From positions 1 through 48,897 of the forward strand of contig NZ_VORM01000033.1 in assembly GCF_007997225.1 (NCBI RefSeq): 48,897 nucleotides of DNA, written 5' to 3'. Made by a program: the position numbers and the translations under genes. Each line of letters opens with the position of its first letter. Positions within the stretch are counted from its first letter, which is position 1. The notes beneath the pieces are model-generated. The model was not told the DNA's origin, made no database searches, and saw only the letters and a program-made list of their open reading frames with translations. Positions 14,862 through 23,723 of the stretch are shown here, one piece after another. This stretch comes from Subsaximicrobium wynnwilliamsii. Its GTDB lineage: Bacteria > Bacteroidota > Bacteroidia > Flavobacteriales > Flavobacteriaceae.

Positions 14862-16934
14862 ATGAAGGCAAAAGTCTATCTCCTCCTGCTTGCACTGTGT
14901 TGTTTTTCCCTGTCTTGCGACAACGATGATGATGCCCCAAATTCAGAATCTAATTTTTACAGTGGTGCATTGACTTCTGCTTCCGCTGCCGATTTAACCG
15001 GTGTTTGGGCCATATTCAATGTGGGCTTTCAGGGAAACATCGCAGAAGTGCCCGTTGTTTACGAAGCGTGCGGACGGGATTTTCTCGTGTTTTCTGAGAA
15101 TGGCATTTATACGGAATACCTATACCAACACAGTGGCTGCGAGTACCATTTGAATAGCTTGAACTGGGCATTGAATAATGGCATTATCAACTTGTCCAAC
15201 CAATTTGGCCAAAGCGACGAACTGGTCATTACCCGATTGAACGCTAATGAACTTGTGTTCAAATCCTTGTTCGATGTGGATGAAGATGGTGATTTAGATA
15301 TCGTAAGCTTATATCTAAAACCATATACGCCAAATGAGATTGATATGGTAAGCCCAACTTTTACAGATCATCCAGATGCCGCTTTTGATCAACTCCTAAG
15401 TTTTACCTGGCAGTCTTACCAAGGCTTTAACGATTTTGAGCGCTACGAGATTTATCGAAGTGCTGGCGATAATTGCAGCATTTCCAATGCCGAACTCATC
15501 GCGAGCATTAGCGATGTAAATGCAACCGAATTTACCGATTTATCGCCGCCAACGGAAGACTATTTGTGTTACCATCTCAAAGTCTATACAAATCTCGGAC
15601 TTCTGGGCCAGAGTTATGCGTACACCATAAATACGGAAAACTTGAATCCCCAACCCGTGACTCTCAATACGCCGGAAGTTTTGAATTACAGCATTCAATT
15701 CAATTGGCAAGCCAGCGCCGATCCTTATTTTTCGCATTATGAACTGGCATTTTCGAATTATGATGGAGGCACTGCCTCAGGACAACAAGTATATTCGGTG
15801 GCAATTATCAATGATCGGGAGCTTACCACATTTCTGGATGAGAATCCGCCTTATCTGGAGCATCCGTATTACGTGCTGTATGTGCATAATATCTTCGGAA
15901 ACCGGAGCTCTTTTTACAATTCGCAGGTCACCACGTATCATGAGGTGGCTTTTAAACGGCCGGAGATTATCAATTTTCAGAAGGTGGAATCCTATGCCAT
16001 CGATACTGAAAATACCATCGCTTATTTCTACGGAAGGGAGAGTGGGGCAGGGAATACAATGAATATCCATCGCTTTAATTACAGCACCAATCAAACGGAA
16101 GCCATCTCCAATTTGGCACCTCAATATGCTACTAGCGTTCCAATCAAATATATCGATTCTGGTTATGGTCCGGAAATTGTTGTAGAGCAGGCGTCTGATT
16201 TAGCAGTTTACAATGCCACCACTTTACAATATAAATATACTCTGGAAACCTCGGTGCCTGGCGTGGATGATTTTTTGTATTCGGAGTTGGGCTATTGGAT
16301 TTTTGTGAATAATGATAATATCTATACACTTACCCGAGATAATGCCAATTTGGATTTGGTGGATACCAAGCCCCATTTCCCAAATCATCAAGGCAGTTAC
16401 AATTACCAAGGCTTTGCACTAAACAACAACAAACTATTGGTGGGCTATAACAACGAGGACACGAGCTACCTCTATGCAGTGGCAACCAATGGGTTGATGA
16501 GTCAGGAGCAAATTGTCCCCATTCCAATATTGGATAATTGGGAGCATGAGTCCCAGTATAATGCGGCAGGAAATTACCTGATCAATTTTTCAGAAAACAG
16601 ACTCTATTCAACCAATACCTTTGCTTTACTGCAAAGCTTTGAATCCCCGTATTTCCCATCGGGCACGAGTCAAGATGGTACCCTTATTTTTGGATCCAAC
16701 AATGATCCAGATTGGCAAATTACCCCAGAGAGCATCCACGCGAAGGAAGCGGTTATTTATAACCGAATGACCCAGCAAGCCAGCACAATTTCAACCATTG
16801 GCTACCCGCACATCATTTTTGAAAATGCTTTTGGGGAGCTTGTTTCGATTTCCAGCGGCTTGAAAAAGGATGACATAAGACAAAACATCAACAACAAAGC
16901 CGATATTTTCTTAGAGATCATCCAGTTGCCTTGA
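14862..16934 (+). CDS. Surface lipoprotein with a fibronectin-III-like domain
   Basis: 690-residue lipoprotein. The signal MKAKVYLLLLALCCFSLSC ends in a lipobox with the lipidated cysteine at 19. The acidic tail DNDDDAP directly after it resembles the Bacteroidota signal that sends lipoproteins to the cell surface. Residues about 40-165 form a first domain of unknown type. About 170-265 reads as a fibronectin-III-like fold (LSFTWQSYQGFNDFERYEIY, then CYHLKVYTN), and a second similar stretch follows at about 268-355 (IQFNWQASADPYFSHYELAF). The last 330 residues have a repetitive strand pattern that could be a propeller. No catalytic motif is visible, so a binding or structural role is more likely than an enzyme. 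It has its own promoter and stands alone. Confidence 0.75.
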   Translation: MKAKVYLLLLALCCFSLSCDNDDDAPNSESNFYSGALTSASAADLTGVWAIFNVGFQGNIAEVPVVYEACGRDFLVFSENGIYTEYLYQHSGCEYHLNSLNWALNNGIINLSNQFGQSDELVITRLNANELVFKSLFDVDEDGDLDIVSLYLKPYTPNEIDMVSPTFTDHPDAAFDQLLSFTWQSYQGFNDFERYEIYRSAGDNCSISNAELIASISDVNATEFTDLSPPTEDYLCYHLKVYTNLGLLGQSYAYTINTENLNPQPVTLNTPEVLNYSIQFNWQASADPYFSHYELAFSNYDGGTASGQQVYSVAIINDRELTTFLDENPPYLEHPYYVLYVHNIFGNRSSFYNSQVTTYHEVAFKRPEIINFQKVESYAIDTENTIAYFYGRESGAGNTMNIHRFNYSTNQTEAISNLAPQYATSVPIKYIDSGYGPEIVVEQASDLAVYNATTLQYKYTLETSVPGVDDFLYSELGYWIFVNNDNIYTLTRDNANLDLVDTKPHFPNHQGSYNYQGFALNNNKLLVGYNNEDTSYLYAVATNGLMSQEQIVPIPILDNWEHESQYNAAGNYLINFSENRLYSTNTFALLQSFESPYFPSGTSQDGTLIFGSNNDPDWQITPESIHAKEAVIYNRMTQQASTISTIGYPHIIFENAFGELVSISSGLKKDDIRQNINNKADIFLEIIQLP

Positions 16935-17224
16935 GGTTCTGTTGCAAGTTCAAAGAATAGCTGTCGTTAGGATCGCTAGGCTTCCGCGCTGAAATGTAAT
17001 ATCTCCGATGTCATCTATACGAACTGCTCAGTTGGTTTATGGAAATCTTTGATGGAGTCCATTGATTAAGAATAGGATTTAATCTAATACAGTACTTCGC
17101 AACGGAAGAATTTAAGGGCCTCAACTAATGCATTTTAAATTTGATTAACTTTATGGATTCCGTTTTCAAATAGCATGGTCTAAGCAAAGCGGTTAGAGCA
17201 TTTTTCAGAACTTAATCCATACTT

Positions 17225-18208
17225 ATGAAAGCAATCCAATTTAAAGCAGCCGGTGGGCCAGAAGTGATAGAACTCGTTGAACGTGAGAAGCCAAAAGCCA
17301 AAGATCATGATGTCCTGATTAAGATCAAGGCGGCTGGCGTTAATAGGCCCGATGTGATGCAGCGCGAAGGCAAATACAATCCGCCCGAAGGCGTTACCGA
17401 TATCCCGGGTTTGGAAGTCGCGGGTGAGATTGAAACTATAGGAGAAAATGTCAAGAATTTTAAGGTGGGCGATAAAGTCTGCGCAATTCTTAGCGGTGGC
17501 GGTTATGCCGAATTTGTGAGCGTGCATGAAGCTCAGGTGGCGGTTTTACCCAAGGGCTTATCTTTTGCTGAAGGCGCCGGCCTTATGGAAACCTTTCTAA
17601 CGGTATGGTCGCACCTTTTCAAATTCGCCAAATTTGAAGCTGGAAAATCCATTCTCATCCATGGTGGCGCTTCGGGTATTGGTACCACCGCGACCATGCT
17701 TTGCAAGGCCGTTGGCGCGACCAAAATATTCACCACGGTTTCCAGTGCTGCCGATCAAAAAGCCAGTGAGGCTTTGGGCGCTGATGTTGCCATCAATTAT
17801 AAAACCCATGATTTTGTGGCGGAAGTCAAAAAACACAGCAATGACCAAGGGGTCGATTTTATTTTGGACATCATCGGTGGCTCTTATGTGCAGCGCAATT
17901 ATGCTGCGGCCGCCAAGTTGGGCACCATTCTGCAAGTGGGCATTATGAAGGGCAAGGTGGAGGAACTCAATCTTTTCCCCATGCTGAGCAAGCGGCTTAC
18001 CCATTTGGGCATTACGCTGCGCTCCCAAAGTCTGGAGGAAAAATCGGCCTTGGTTAAAGAGCTGCAAACGCAGGTTTGGCCCTTGATCGAATCGGGTAAG
18101 TTGAAACCCCAATTGGATAAAAGCTTTAAACTTTCAGAAACCCAGCAAGCCCATGAATATCTGGATGAAGGTGAGCACTTTGGGAAAATCGTTTTGCTGA
18201 ATGATTGA
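17225..18208 (+). CDS. NAD(P)H:quinone oxidoreductase, PIG3-like zinc-free MDR family
   Basis: 327-residue cytoplasmic oxidoreductase of the medium-chain dehydrogenase/reductase superfamily, quinone reductase branch (TP53I3/PIG3-like). The GroES-like domain has KAAGVNRPDVMQREGKY (35-51) and PGLEVAGEI (61-69). The cofactor-binding site is HGGASGIGTTA (146-156), followed by a Rossmann fold. No structural or catalytic zinc ligands of alcohol dehydrogenases are present, as expected for this branch. It reduces quinones or related electrophiles with NADPH. It stands alone, and its start ATG follows an AT-rich leader without a strong ribosome-binding site. Length and domain order are normal. Confidence 0.85.
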   Translation: MKAIQFKAAGGPEVIELVEREKPKAKDHDVLIKIKAAGVNRPDVMQREGKYNPPEGVTDIPGLEVAGEIETIGENVKNFKVGDKVCAILSGGGYAEFVSVHEAQVAVLPKGLSFAEGAGLMETFLTVWSHLFKFAKFEAGKSILIHGGASGIGTTATMLCKAVGATKIFTTVSSAADQKASEALGADVAINYKTHDFVAEVKKHSNDQGVDFILDIIGGSYVQRNYAAAAKLGTILQVGIMKGKVEELNLFPMLSKRLTHLGITLRSQSLEEKSALVKELQTQVWPLIESGKLKPQLDKSFKLSETQQAHEYLDEGEHFGKIVLLND

Positions 18209-18252
18209 TCTTGAAATTTGAAACAGGTTTATTGGTCTCAAAAAAAGTTAAA

Positions 18253-18456
18253 ACTATGTGCTTTAGTGCATCTCGTTTTAGCTTCTAAAAATAGTTTAGC
18301 CACGAATTACACGAACCTGCCTGGCCGGTAGGCAGGTTGTCGCGAAATCTGTTGTTCCCCTCAAAGCGCACTCAATGAGATACTGTTCATTTCACGAATT
18401 CAACAGACTTTTAGTCTGTTTCAAAAAATCTGTGGGACTTAAGTGCATAGTGGTTT
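18253..18456 (+). repeat. Dispersed intergenic repeat family 2, copy 1
   Basis: About 200 bases matching 20510-20703 in the same orientation, with indels: ACTATG..CTTTAG, TAG.TTCTAAAAAT, CACGAATT, TGGCC.GTAGGCAG, GAATTCAAC.GACTTT.AGT.TGTTTC and AAAAAATCT. It contains the palindrome CCTGCC...GGCAGG at 18317-18337 and a perfect hairpin AACAGACT-ttt-AGTCTGTT at 18402-18420. The two copies bracket the symporter gene. Confidence 0.75.
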
Positions 18457-18625
18457 AGTCTGAAAAATCAAGCGCTTCAGAATAAAGATGCTTTTTTCGA
18501 ATTCTGGTTTCAATAAAAGTAGCTAATTTCGCGAATTCAGTTTCATAAAAATCTCCTGTTGCATGAGCGGCTGAAGCGTTCCATTTGAAATGAAAAATAA
18601 TCCATTAAGCCCAAGCATTTAATAC

Positions 18626-20089
18626 ATGTCAAGATCGGCAATCATCATTCTTTTTTTAGTGCTTTACGTGGCGCTGATCATTGGCATCGGGCTTTGGAAT
18701 AGGAGAAACGATAGTAGTGAGGAATATTTTCTAGCCTCTAGAAACTTGCCCGCTTGGTTATTGGCCATTACGTTTATCGCCTCTTGGTGGGGCGGCGGTT
18801 CTGCCATTGATCTGGTCAACCATGCCCACCAAAATGGCTTGAGTTCGTTTTGGATTTACGGCGTGCCGGTGCTCATTGCCACCGCCTTGATGTATTTGTT
18901 TGCCAAAGGAATTCGCAATGTGGGGAGCATCTCACAGCCTCAGCTCATGAAACAGCGCTACAACGGCCACGCGGCCTTGTTGCTCAGTATTTTCATCATC
19001 ATTTTCATGGTCATTGCCGCATCGGTTCAGGTTATTGTGATTGGCCGTTTCTTTAATGCCTTTTTCGATGTGAGCTACTCAGTTGGAGCGCTCATTGGTA
19101 CTTTGATTGTGCTGAGTTATTCCTTGTTCGGCGGATTCAAAGGCGTGGTGTTGACCGATTTCCTACAGTTTTTATTTTTCCTATTTACGGGAGTGTTCTT
19201 GTGTTATCTAACCTACAGCCAATCGGGTGGGATGGAAGCGGTGGAAGCAAAAGCGCTGGCCATGGGCAAAACAGGCTTTACCGATTTTTTTAGTGATGTA
19301 TCCAATAATCTCGCTTACGTGATCACCTTTGGCACCTCATGGATGATTCAAGCGAATATTTGGCAGCGCATTTCGGCAGCCAAGAAAGCGACAGATGCTA
19401 GAAAGATGATGCTCATCAGTTTTTTTGCCTTTATTCCTTTGTATCTCATGGTCACTTACACCGGCATGTTCAGTTCGGTAATTTACGACAGCGTGCCCGA
19501 GGCTGGGATTGTGCCAACCCTAATCAGTGGTATTGCCAACCCCATATTGAGCGCCGTGCTTTTTCTGGGGCTGTGTTCTGCCATGATGAGCACCATGGAT
19601 TCGCTCATAAATACCGGTGCACTATCACTAACCGTAGACGTTTACAAGCCTTACATCAATCCTAACAGTACGCCCAAGCAAGAGGTGCGCATAGGCAGGA
19701 TTTCTACTTTTCTCTTGGCGGCTTTGGCTTTATTGATTGCGCTCAAAATCCAATCGGTGTTGACCATTTCTTGGATTGGTTCCGATTTTCTTACCAGCGG
19801 TGCGTTTGTGCCCTTGGTGCTGGGCTTCCTTTGGGCAAGAGGCACCTCAAAGGCTGCGGTGTACTCCATGATTTTCGGCTTGCTTTTTTCCTCTTATAAT
19901 TTACTGGTGGCACTTGGCGTTGATTTACCCGTTGCTTGGGAAATCGCTTCGGCAACGCAGGCTTTGATTGGGATTTCTGCCTCTTTGTTGATCTACGTGA
20001 TGTGTAGTTTGTTCACTTTAGATGATTTTGAAAAGAACCAGCGTTTCATTAAAAAAGCCAATATTCTTAATCGAAAGGCTCTAGTTTAA
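18626..20089 (+). CDS. Sodium:solute symporter (SSS family)
   Basis: 487-residue inner-membrane transporter of the sodium:solute symporter family with about 13 transmembrane helices. The first helix (AIIILFLVLYVALIIGIGLW) is followed by the family signature EEYFLASRNLPAWLLAITF (about 33-51) and WWGGGSAIDL. Later, SAMMSTMDSLINTGALSL (about 317-334) is the conserved helix-8 region that carries sodium-site residues. The substrate cannot be deduced; relatives carry sugars, amino acids, nucleosides or carboxylates. It is a single gene with intergenic repeats on both sides. A strong inverted repeat 20 bases after the stop may terminate transcription. Confidence 0.85.
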   Translation: MSRSAIIILFLVLYVALIIGIGLWNRRNDSSEEYFLASRNLPAWLLAITFIASWWGGGSAIDLVNHAHQNGLSSFWIYGVPVLIATALMYLFAKGIRNVGSISQPQLMKQRYNGHAALLLSIFIIIFMVIAASVQVIVIGRFFNAFFDVSYSVGALIGTLIVLSYSLFGGFKGVVLTDFLQFLFFLFTGVFLCYLTYSQSGGMEAVEAKALAMGKTGFTDFFSDVSNNLAYVITFGTSWMIQANIWQRISAAKKATDARKMMLISFFAFIPLYLMVTYTGMFSSVIYDSVPEAGIVPTLISGIANPILSAVLFLGLCSAMMSTMDSLINTGALSLTVDVYKPYINPNSTPKQEVRIGRISTFLLAALALLIALKIQSVLTISWIGSDFLTSGAFVPLVLGFLWARGTSKAAVYSMIFGLLFSSYNLLVALGVDLPVAWEIASATQALIGISASLLIYVMCSLFTLDDFEKNQRFIKKANILNRKALV

Positions 20090-20108
20090 AACAGGTATTA
20101 CAATTTTC

Positions 20109-20163
20109 GGCATCATGTAGCCCTTTAGTCCCGATCTATCGGGAGGGGCAAGAACATGATGCC
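20109..20163 (+). terminator. Nested inverted repeat after the symporter gene
   Basis: Outer arms GGCATCATGT (20109-20118) and ACATGATGCC (20154-20163) are perfect complements. Inside lies TCCCGAT-ct-ATCGGGA (20129-20144). Together they fold into a long two-part hairpin 20 bases after the stop codon. There is no T-run after it, so it is either a weak terminator or a mobile palindromic element. Confidence 0.45.
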
Positions 20164-20747
20164 TAAAATCCAATTAATTTTGCCCTGGCCCTCAAGGGAA
20201 TAATTGAATTTTCTAGAATTGAGACAGCTCAAAATATCTGGATTTTAAATTAAATTTAAAGAATCAACGCTTGATGAAACTAGAGCCAATCGAAATTATC
20301 CGAAGCAGATGCAGGAAGTTTCAGAGGATTCGCGTTGAAAAAAATACTTCGGAAGGATTTTTCCGCGGAATGCCTTTCGTTCAGAAAAAAAGTGTTTCAA
20401 AAAGGAATGCTTCGGAAACATTTGACATTAAGAAGATGTGAATCAAAAACGGAAGCCTTCCGAAGAAAAAAACAGGATTAAGCTTGATTTAGTCTCGAAT
20501 AGCCTTAAGACTATGCCCTTTAGCACACCTCGCTTTAGTTTCTAAAAATTTCGACACGAATTTCATGAACCACTCTGGCCAGTAGGCAGATTCAATTGCT
20601 CGCTGAAAATAGGTACATAAATTATTTACTGTGACTTTCAGGAATTCAACGGACTTTCAGTTTGTTTCAAAAAATCTATGGCACTTTATTGCATGATGCT
20701 TTAATATGCCCAAGCTAGGCCGAAAGAATTTTTGAAAAATGTGGTTT
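20164..20747. other. Intergenic stretch with a distant inverted repeat
   Basis: No gene is visible in either strand between the symporter and the MFS gene. A perfect 10-base inverted repeat, CTTCGGAAGG (20347-20356) and CCTTCCGAAG (20456-20465), lies about 100 bases apart. Copy 2 of repeat family 2 follows at 20510-20703. Confidence 0.5.
20510..20703 (+). repeat. Dispersed intergenic repeat family 2, copy 2
   Basis: Partner of 18253-18456 in direct orientation, 2.25 kb downstream. Its hairpin is eroded (AACGGACTTTCAGTTTGTT instead of a perfect AACAGACT stem) and CCTGCC has become CCACTC, so this copy is older or less constrained. Confidence 0.7.
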
Positions 20748-22004
20748 TTAGTTTTCCGCAGTTTGGGATGATGGCACTTGGGTCTTGACTAAAATCGCGC
20801 CAATCGCCGCCAAGCAAGCAGCTATGATAAAAGGCACGACAAAACCAAACCGTATCGAGAATCCCGCTAAAAAAGCACCGAAGGAAATCCCCAACCCAAA
20901 GGCTACGGTAAGTATGGAAAGCTGTGCCGCCACCTGGCCTTTTTTTGCTAAATCCCCAGCGAGCGCCAGAGCAGGGGCAAACACCATCGCAGCGCTAAGG
21001 CCGTGCAAGCTTCTGGCTGTGATCATGTGCCAAGGCTCGGTGGCCAAACCTTCAAAAACAATAATGGGAATTAGGCAAACGAGGCCGACAACAATAAAGA
21101 TCTTACGTCCGTATTTGTCGCTCGCCTTGCCAATAATAGGTTGTAAAATCGCCATAGAAACAATGAGTGCGCTAAACTGGATTGAGAACAGAAAGGCGCC
21201 TTGCGAGAGCCGTTCATTCACTACCAGCTCAATGGGTGCGAGTAGGGCGAAACCCATACTCATAAATAGGGTGGCGATGCCCAATGTAAATATGGGATCT
21301 AAAAAACGACCAGGTTCTTGGGATCTGAACCTAATGATCATGCGTTCCTTATTGGGTTTGGTGTCTTCAGGATCTTTGACGAATACCGCCACCAGAATAA
21401 GACTGAGCAATGCCGCAAGGGCAGCCAACATAAAAGCCATTGTGAAGCCGCTCGCCTCACCAATAAACGGCAAGTTATAAGGGCCGTTTTCAACCAACGC
21501 AGCACTTCCTAAAGGACCAATAGCGAAGCCAACGAGTCTGAAGGCATTGTAAACACCCATGTTGCCACCGCGGTTTTTTGTGCTGCTCACTTCGCTTACC
21601 AAAGCTAAAGTCGCTGTAATGGTTAAGGCGGCCGCGAAACCCTGTACGGCTCTAATGACCAATAAAAGCGTATAGTTGCTAGCAAAAGTATAGGCGAAAT
21701 TGGCGATCATGAAGATGAACAAGCCTGCGAGAACAAATAGTTTACGTTTGCCTAATTTATCTGAAATTCTCCCCGATAAAGGTTGGAAAAAGCTACTTAC
21801 CAAGCCATAGAGACCAAGAACAATTCCGGTAATGAGGGATTCTGAGAATCCAAAGAAATCGCCCTCCACTTTTCCGCTGGCAATGTAAAGCGGTAATACA
21901 ATAATTAGAAAAGAATTGCCTATAGCGTCGGCCATTCGGGCAATCCCTAAGATAATGACCCTAGAATCTGTACCGAAAATGGTTTTTGAATGTTTATTAG
22001 TCAC
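20748..22004 (-). CDS. Major facilitator superfamily transporter
   Basis: 418-residue inner-membrane protein with 12 hydrophobic helices. Motif A-type loops appear in both halves: GRISDKLGKRKLFVLAG (about 79-95) and the related GKASDKYGRKIFIVVG in the second half, as in drug or metabolite efflux permeases. The first helix region is GIARMADAIGNSFLIIVLPLYI. The substrate is not identifiable. Transcribed divergently from the kinase-like gene at 22378, from which it is separated by about 370 bases holding a dispersed-repeat fragment. Length and topology are normal for the family. Confidence 0.85.
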   Translation of the reverse strand: MTNKHSKTIFGTDSRVIILGIARMADAIGNSFLIIVLPLYIASGKVEGDFFGFSESLITGIVLGLYGLVSSFFQPLSGRISDKLGKRKLFVLAGLFIFMIANFAYTFASNYTLLLVIRAVQGFAAALTITATLALVSEVSSTKNRGGNMGVYNAFRLVGFAIGPLGSAALVENGPYNLPFIGEASGFTMAFMLAALAALLSLILVAVFVKDPEDTKPNKERMIIRFRSQEPGRFLDPIFTLGIATLFMSMGFALLAPIELVVNERLSQGAFLFSIQFSALIVSMAILQPIIGKASDKYGRKIFIVVGLVCLIPIIVFEGLATEPWHMITARSLHGLSAAMVFAPALALAGDLAKKGQVAAQLSILTVAFGLGISFGAFLAGFSIRFGFVVPFIIAACLAAIGAILVKTQVPSSQTAEN

Positions 22005-22377
22005 CGTGCAAAATTAAGTATTTTCCACCGCTTGAAAACAGGTGAACTCTTAAAAGAAGACTAAAATCGCAGCGCCCAAATTTTGCAGATAAGTGCTAAA
22101 ATGAAAATCACGCCTAGTGTTTTCAAGATCATATCTAGACTTTTTTTAAATTTAACAGGTATTGCATCAAATCACAATTTGGTGCTTTGAGCTAAAAATT
22201 TGCTATTAATTGTATAAATTGAACCTTTGCTGTCCAAAAAAAAATCAAGACCGTCCTGATAGCAATCGGAACTGTGAGAACAAAGAACATACTTCAATTC
22301 ATACCTCGTGGACTTGCCCCGAGTTTATTAATTCAGATACTAATACATTTGAATCAAGCAATAAAAAAACAACCCAT
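22005..22377. other. Divergent intergenic region with repeat fragment
   Basis: Separates the MFS gene from the fructosamine-kinase-like gene, so both promoters should lie here. No promoter matches the consensus well. It contains repeat family 1 copy C (22276-22333), preceded by a degenerate GTCCTGATAGCAATCGGAAC palindrome. Confidence 0.5.
22276..22333 (+). repeat. Dispersed intergenic repeat family 1, copy C (partial)
   Basis: Matches the 3' two thirds of copies A and B: ACAAAGAACA, CTTCAATTCAT, CT.GTGGACTTGCCCCGAG and TTATTAATT. It lies within an in-frame upstream extension of the next gene, which argues against that extension being translated. Confidence 0.65.
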
Positions 22378-23229
22378 ATGTTTCCATCAGCTTTAAAAAA
22401 TCATTTAGAAGAGCGTTTTTCTTTGCGCATCACCAGCGCAGAAGCGCTTAGTGGCGGCGATATCAACGAGGTTTACCTGCTTAAAACCAACAGCGATTAT
22501 TTTGTTGTCAAACTAAATGCAGTCAACAAATTTCCCGACATGTTTGAAAAAGAAAGCGCCGGTCTCAAGGCCTTACGAGACACCGAAACCATTGACATTC
22601 CTGAAGTTTTGAGCTATGGCGATTTTGAAGCGCATACGTATTTGATAATGGCGTACAGAAAGGAAGGGGCAAAGCAGCCTGATTTTTGGGAAGGTTTTGG
22701 AACGCAACTGGCAGATTTGCACCAACACAGCAATGCGCGTTTTGGCTTTGAGGCAGATAATTACTACGGAAGCCTTCCGCAGTATAATGACTATTGCGAT
22801 AGCGCCCATGCATTTTACATCGAACAGCGTTTGAAACCACAATTCAAATTGGCTAGGGATAATGGCTATGAATTTAAGCATTTGGATGCTTTTTATAAAC
22901 AATTGGAAAGTCTGATCCCCGATGAGAAACCAGCCCTTTTGCACGGCGATCTATGGTCTGGTAATTATCTAACCAATTCAAAAGGCGAACCCTGTTTGGT
23001 CGATCCCGCGGTGGCTTATGGCCCGCGAGAGATGGATTTGGCAATGATGCGTCTTTTTGGCGGCTTTGACCCGCTTTTGTTTCAAGCTTATGATGCCGCT
23101 TTCTCTTTAGAGCCTGCTTGGAAAGACCGCATTAAACTGTGGCAACTCTATTACATCCTGGGACATGTCAATTTATTTGGAGGTCATTATTATGCTCAGG
23201 CCAAGACTATCATTGCATTTTATAGTTGA
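22378..23229 (+). CDS. Fructosamine-3-kinase family protein
   Basis: 283-residue cytoplasmic kinase of the fructosamine/ketosamine-3-kinase family, which phosphorylates glycated amines as a repair step. Visible features are the ATP-binding opening ALSGGDINEVYLLKT (about 20-34) and FVVKLN with the ATP-site lysine, the aminoglycoside-phosphotransferase-like catalytic loop ALLHGDLWSGNYL (about 187-199), CLVDPAVAYGPREMDLAMM with the metal-binding aspartate, and LFGGFDP. I start it at the ATG at 22378 (MFPSALKNHLEERF). An in-frame start at 22210 would add 56 residues encoded by a dispersed repeat and has no family counterpart. The stop lies 8 bases before the heptamer repeat tract begins. Confidence 0.85.
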   Translation: MFPSALKNHLEERFSLRITSAEALSGGDINEVYLLKTNSDYFVVKLNAVNKFPDMFEKESAGLKALRDTETIDIPEVLSYGDFEAHTYLIMAYRKEGAKQPDFWEGFGTQLADLHQHSNARFGFEADNYYGSLPQYNDYCDSAHAFYIEQRLKPQFKLARDNGYEFKHLDAFYKQLESLIPDEKPALLHGDLWSGNYLTNSKGEPCLVDPAVAYGPREMDLAMMRLFGGFDPLLFQAYDAAFSLEPAWKDRIKLWQLYYILGHVNLFGGHYYAQAKTIIAFYS

Positions 23230-23237
23230 TTGTTTTT

Positions 23238-23517
23238 CAGTTATCAGTCTTCAGTCTTCAGTCTTCAGTTATCAGTCATCAGTCTTCAGTTACCAGTCTT
23301 CTGTCTCCCGACTTCAAATTTCCAGCTGCTGTCGCCTGTCTCCCGTCTCCCGTCTCCCGTCTCCCGTCTTCGGTCTTCGGTCTCCGGTCTTCCGTCTTCC
23401 AATTTCCAGCTTCTAGCCTCCAGCCTCCAGCTTCCGTCTTCGGTCTTCGGTCTTCCGTCTTCCAATTTCCAGCTTCTAGCCTCCAGCTTCCAGCTTCCGT
23501 CTTCGGTCTCCCGTCTC
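23238..23517 (+). repeat. Array of 40 degenerate heptanucleotides
   Basis: 280 bases that divide exactly into 40 units of 7. It starts with CAGTTAT and CAGTCTT (x3), then passes through CCGTCTC, CCGTCTT, CGGTCTT, CCAATTT, CCAGCTT and CTAGCCT, and ends CCGTCTC. The plus strand is strongly pyrimidine-rich. A block running CGGTCTT, CCGTCTT, CCAATTT, CCAGCTT, CTAGCCT appears twice, showing a higher-order duplication. Seven is not a multiple of three and the units contain no stops in most phases, so several frames stay open; these are not genes. The array lies between two convergently unrelated genes and is non-coding. Confidence 0.95.
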
Positions 23518-23723
23518 AATTTATTCTCGGGAATCTATGCATTTTCCTGCTTTTAAGATCAGCGCTTTAGATAAAATCGCACTTCAGCATTAATTATTTA
23601 CAGAACAGCTAAATTTTTTTATTTCCTAAGTTATAGTTAGCATTATTGTACTTCCTTTCCTATATGCTGATATTACATTTTATGCTTTTATAAATACCCT
23701 TTTAAATTAACTTAACACATCTT

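Noticed and set aside
23238-23517. Possible CRISPR-like array
   Set aside because: Units are 7 bases without spacers, and no cas genes are nearby.
23165-23570. Several overlapping open frames in the heptamer tract, including serine/proline-rich ones on the plus strand and one on the minus strand
   Set aside because: They exist only because a 7-base repeat without stops keeps several frames open; there are no starts, signals or family features.
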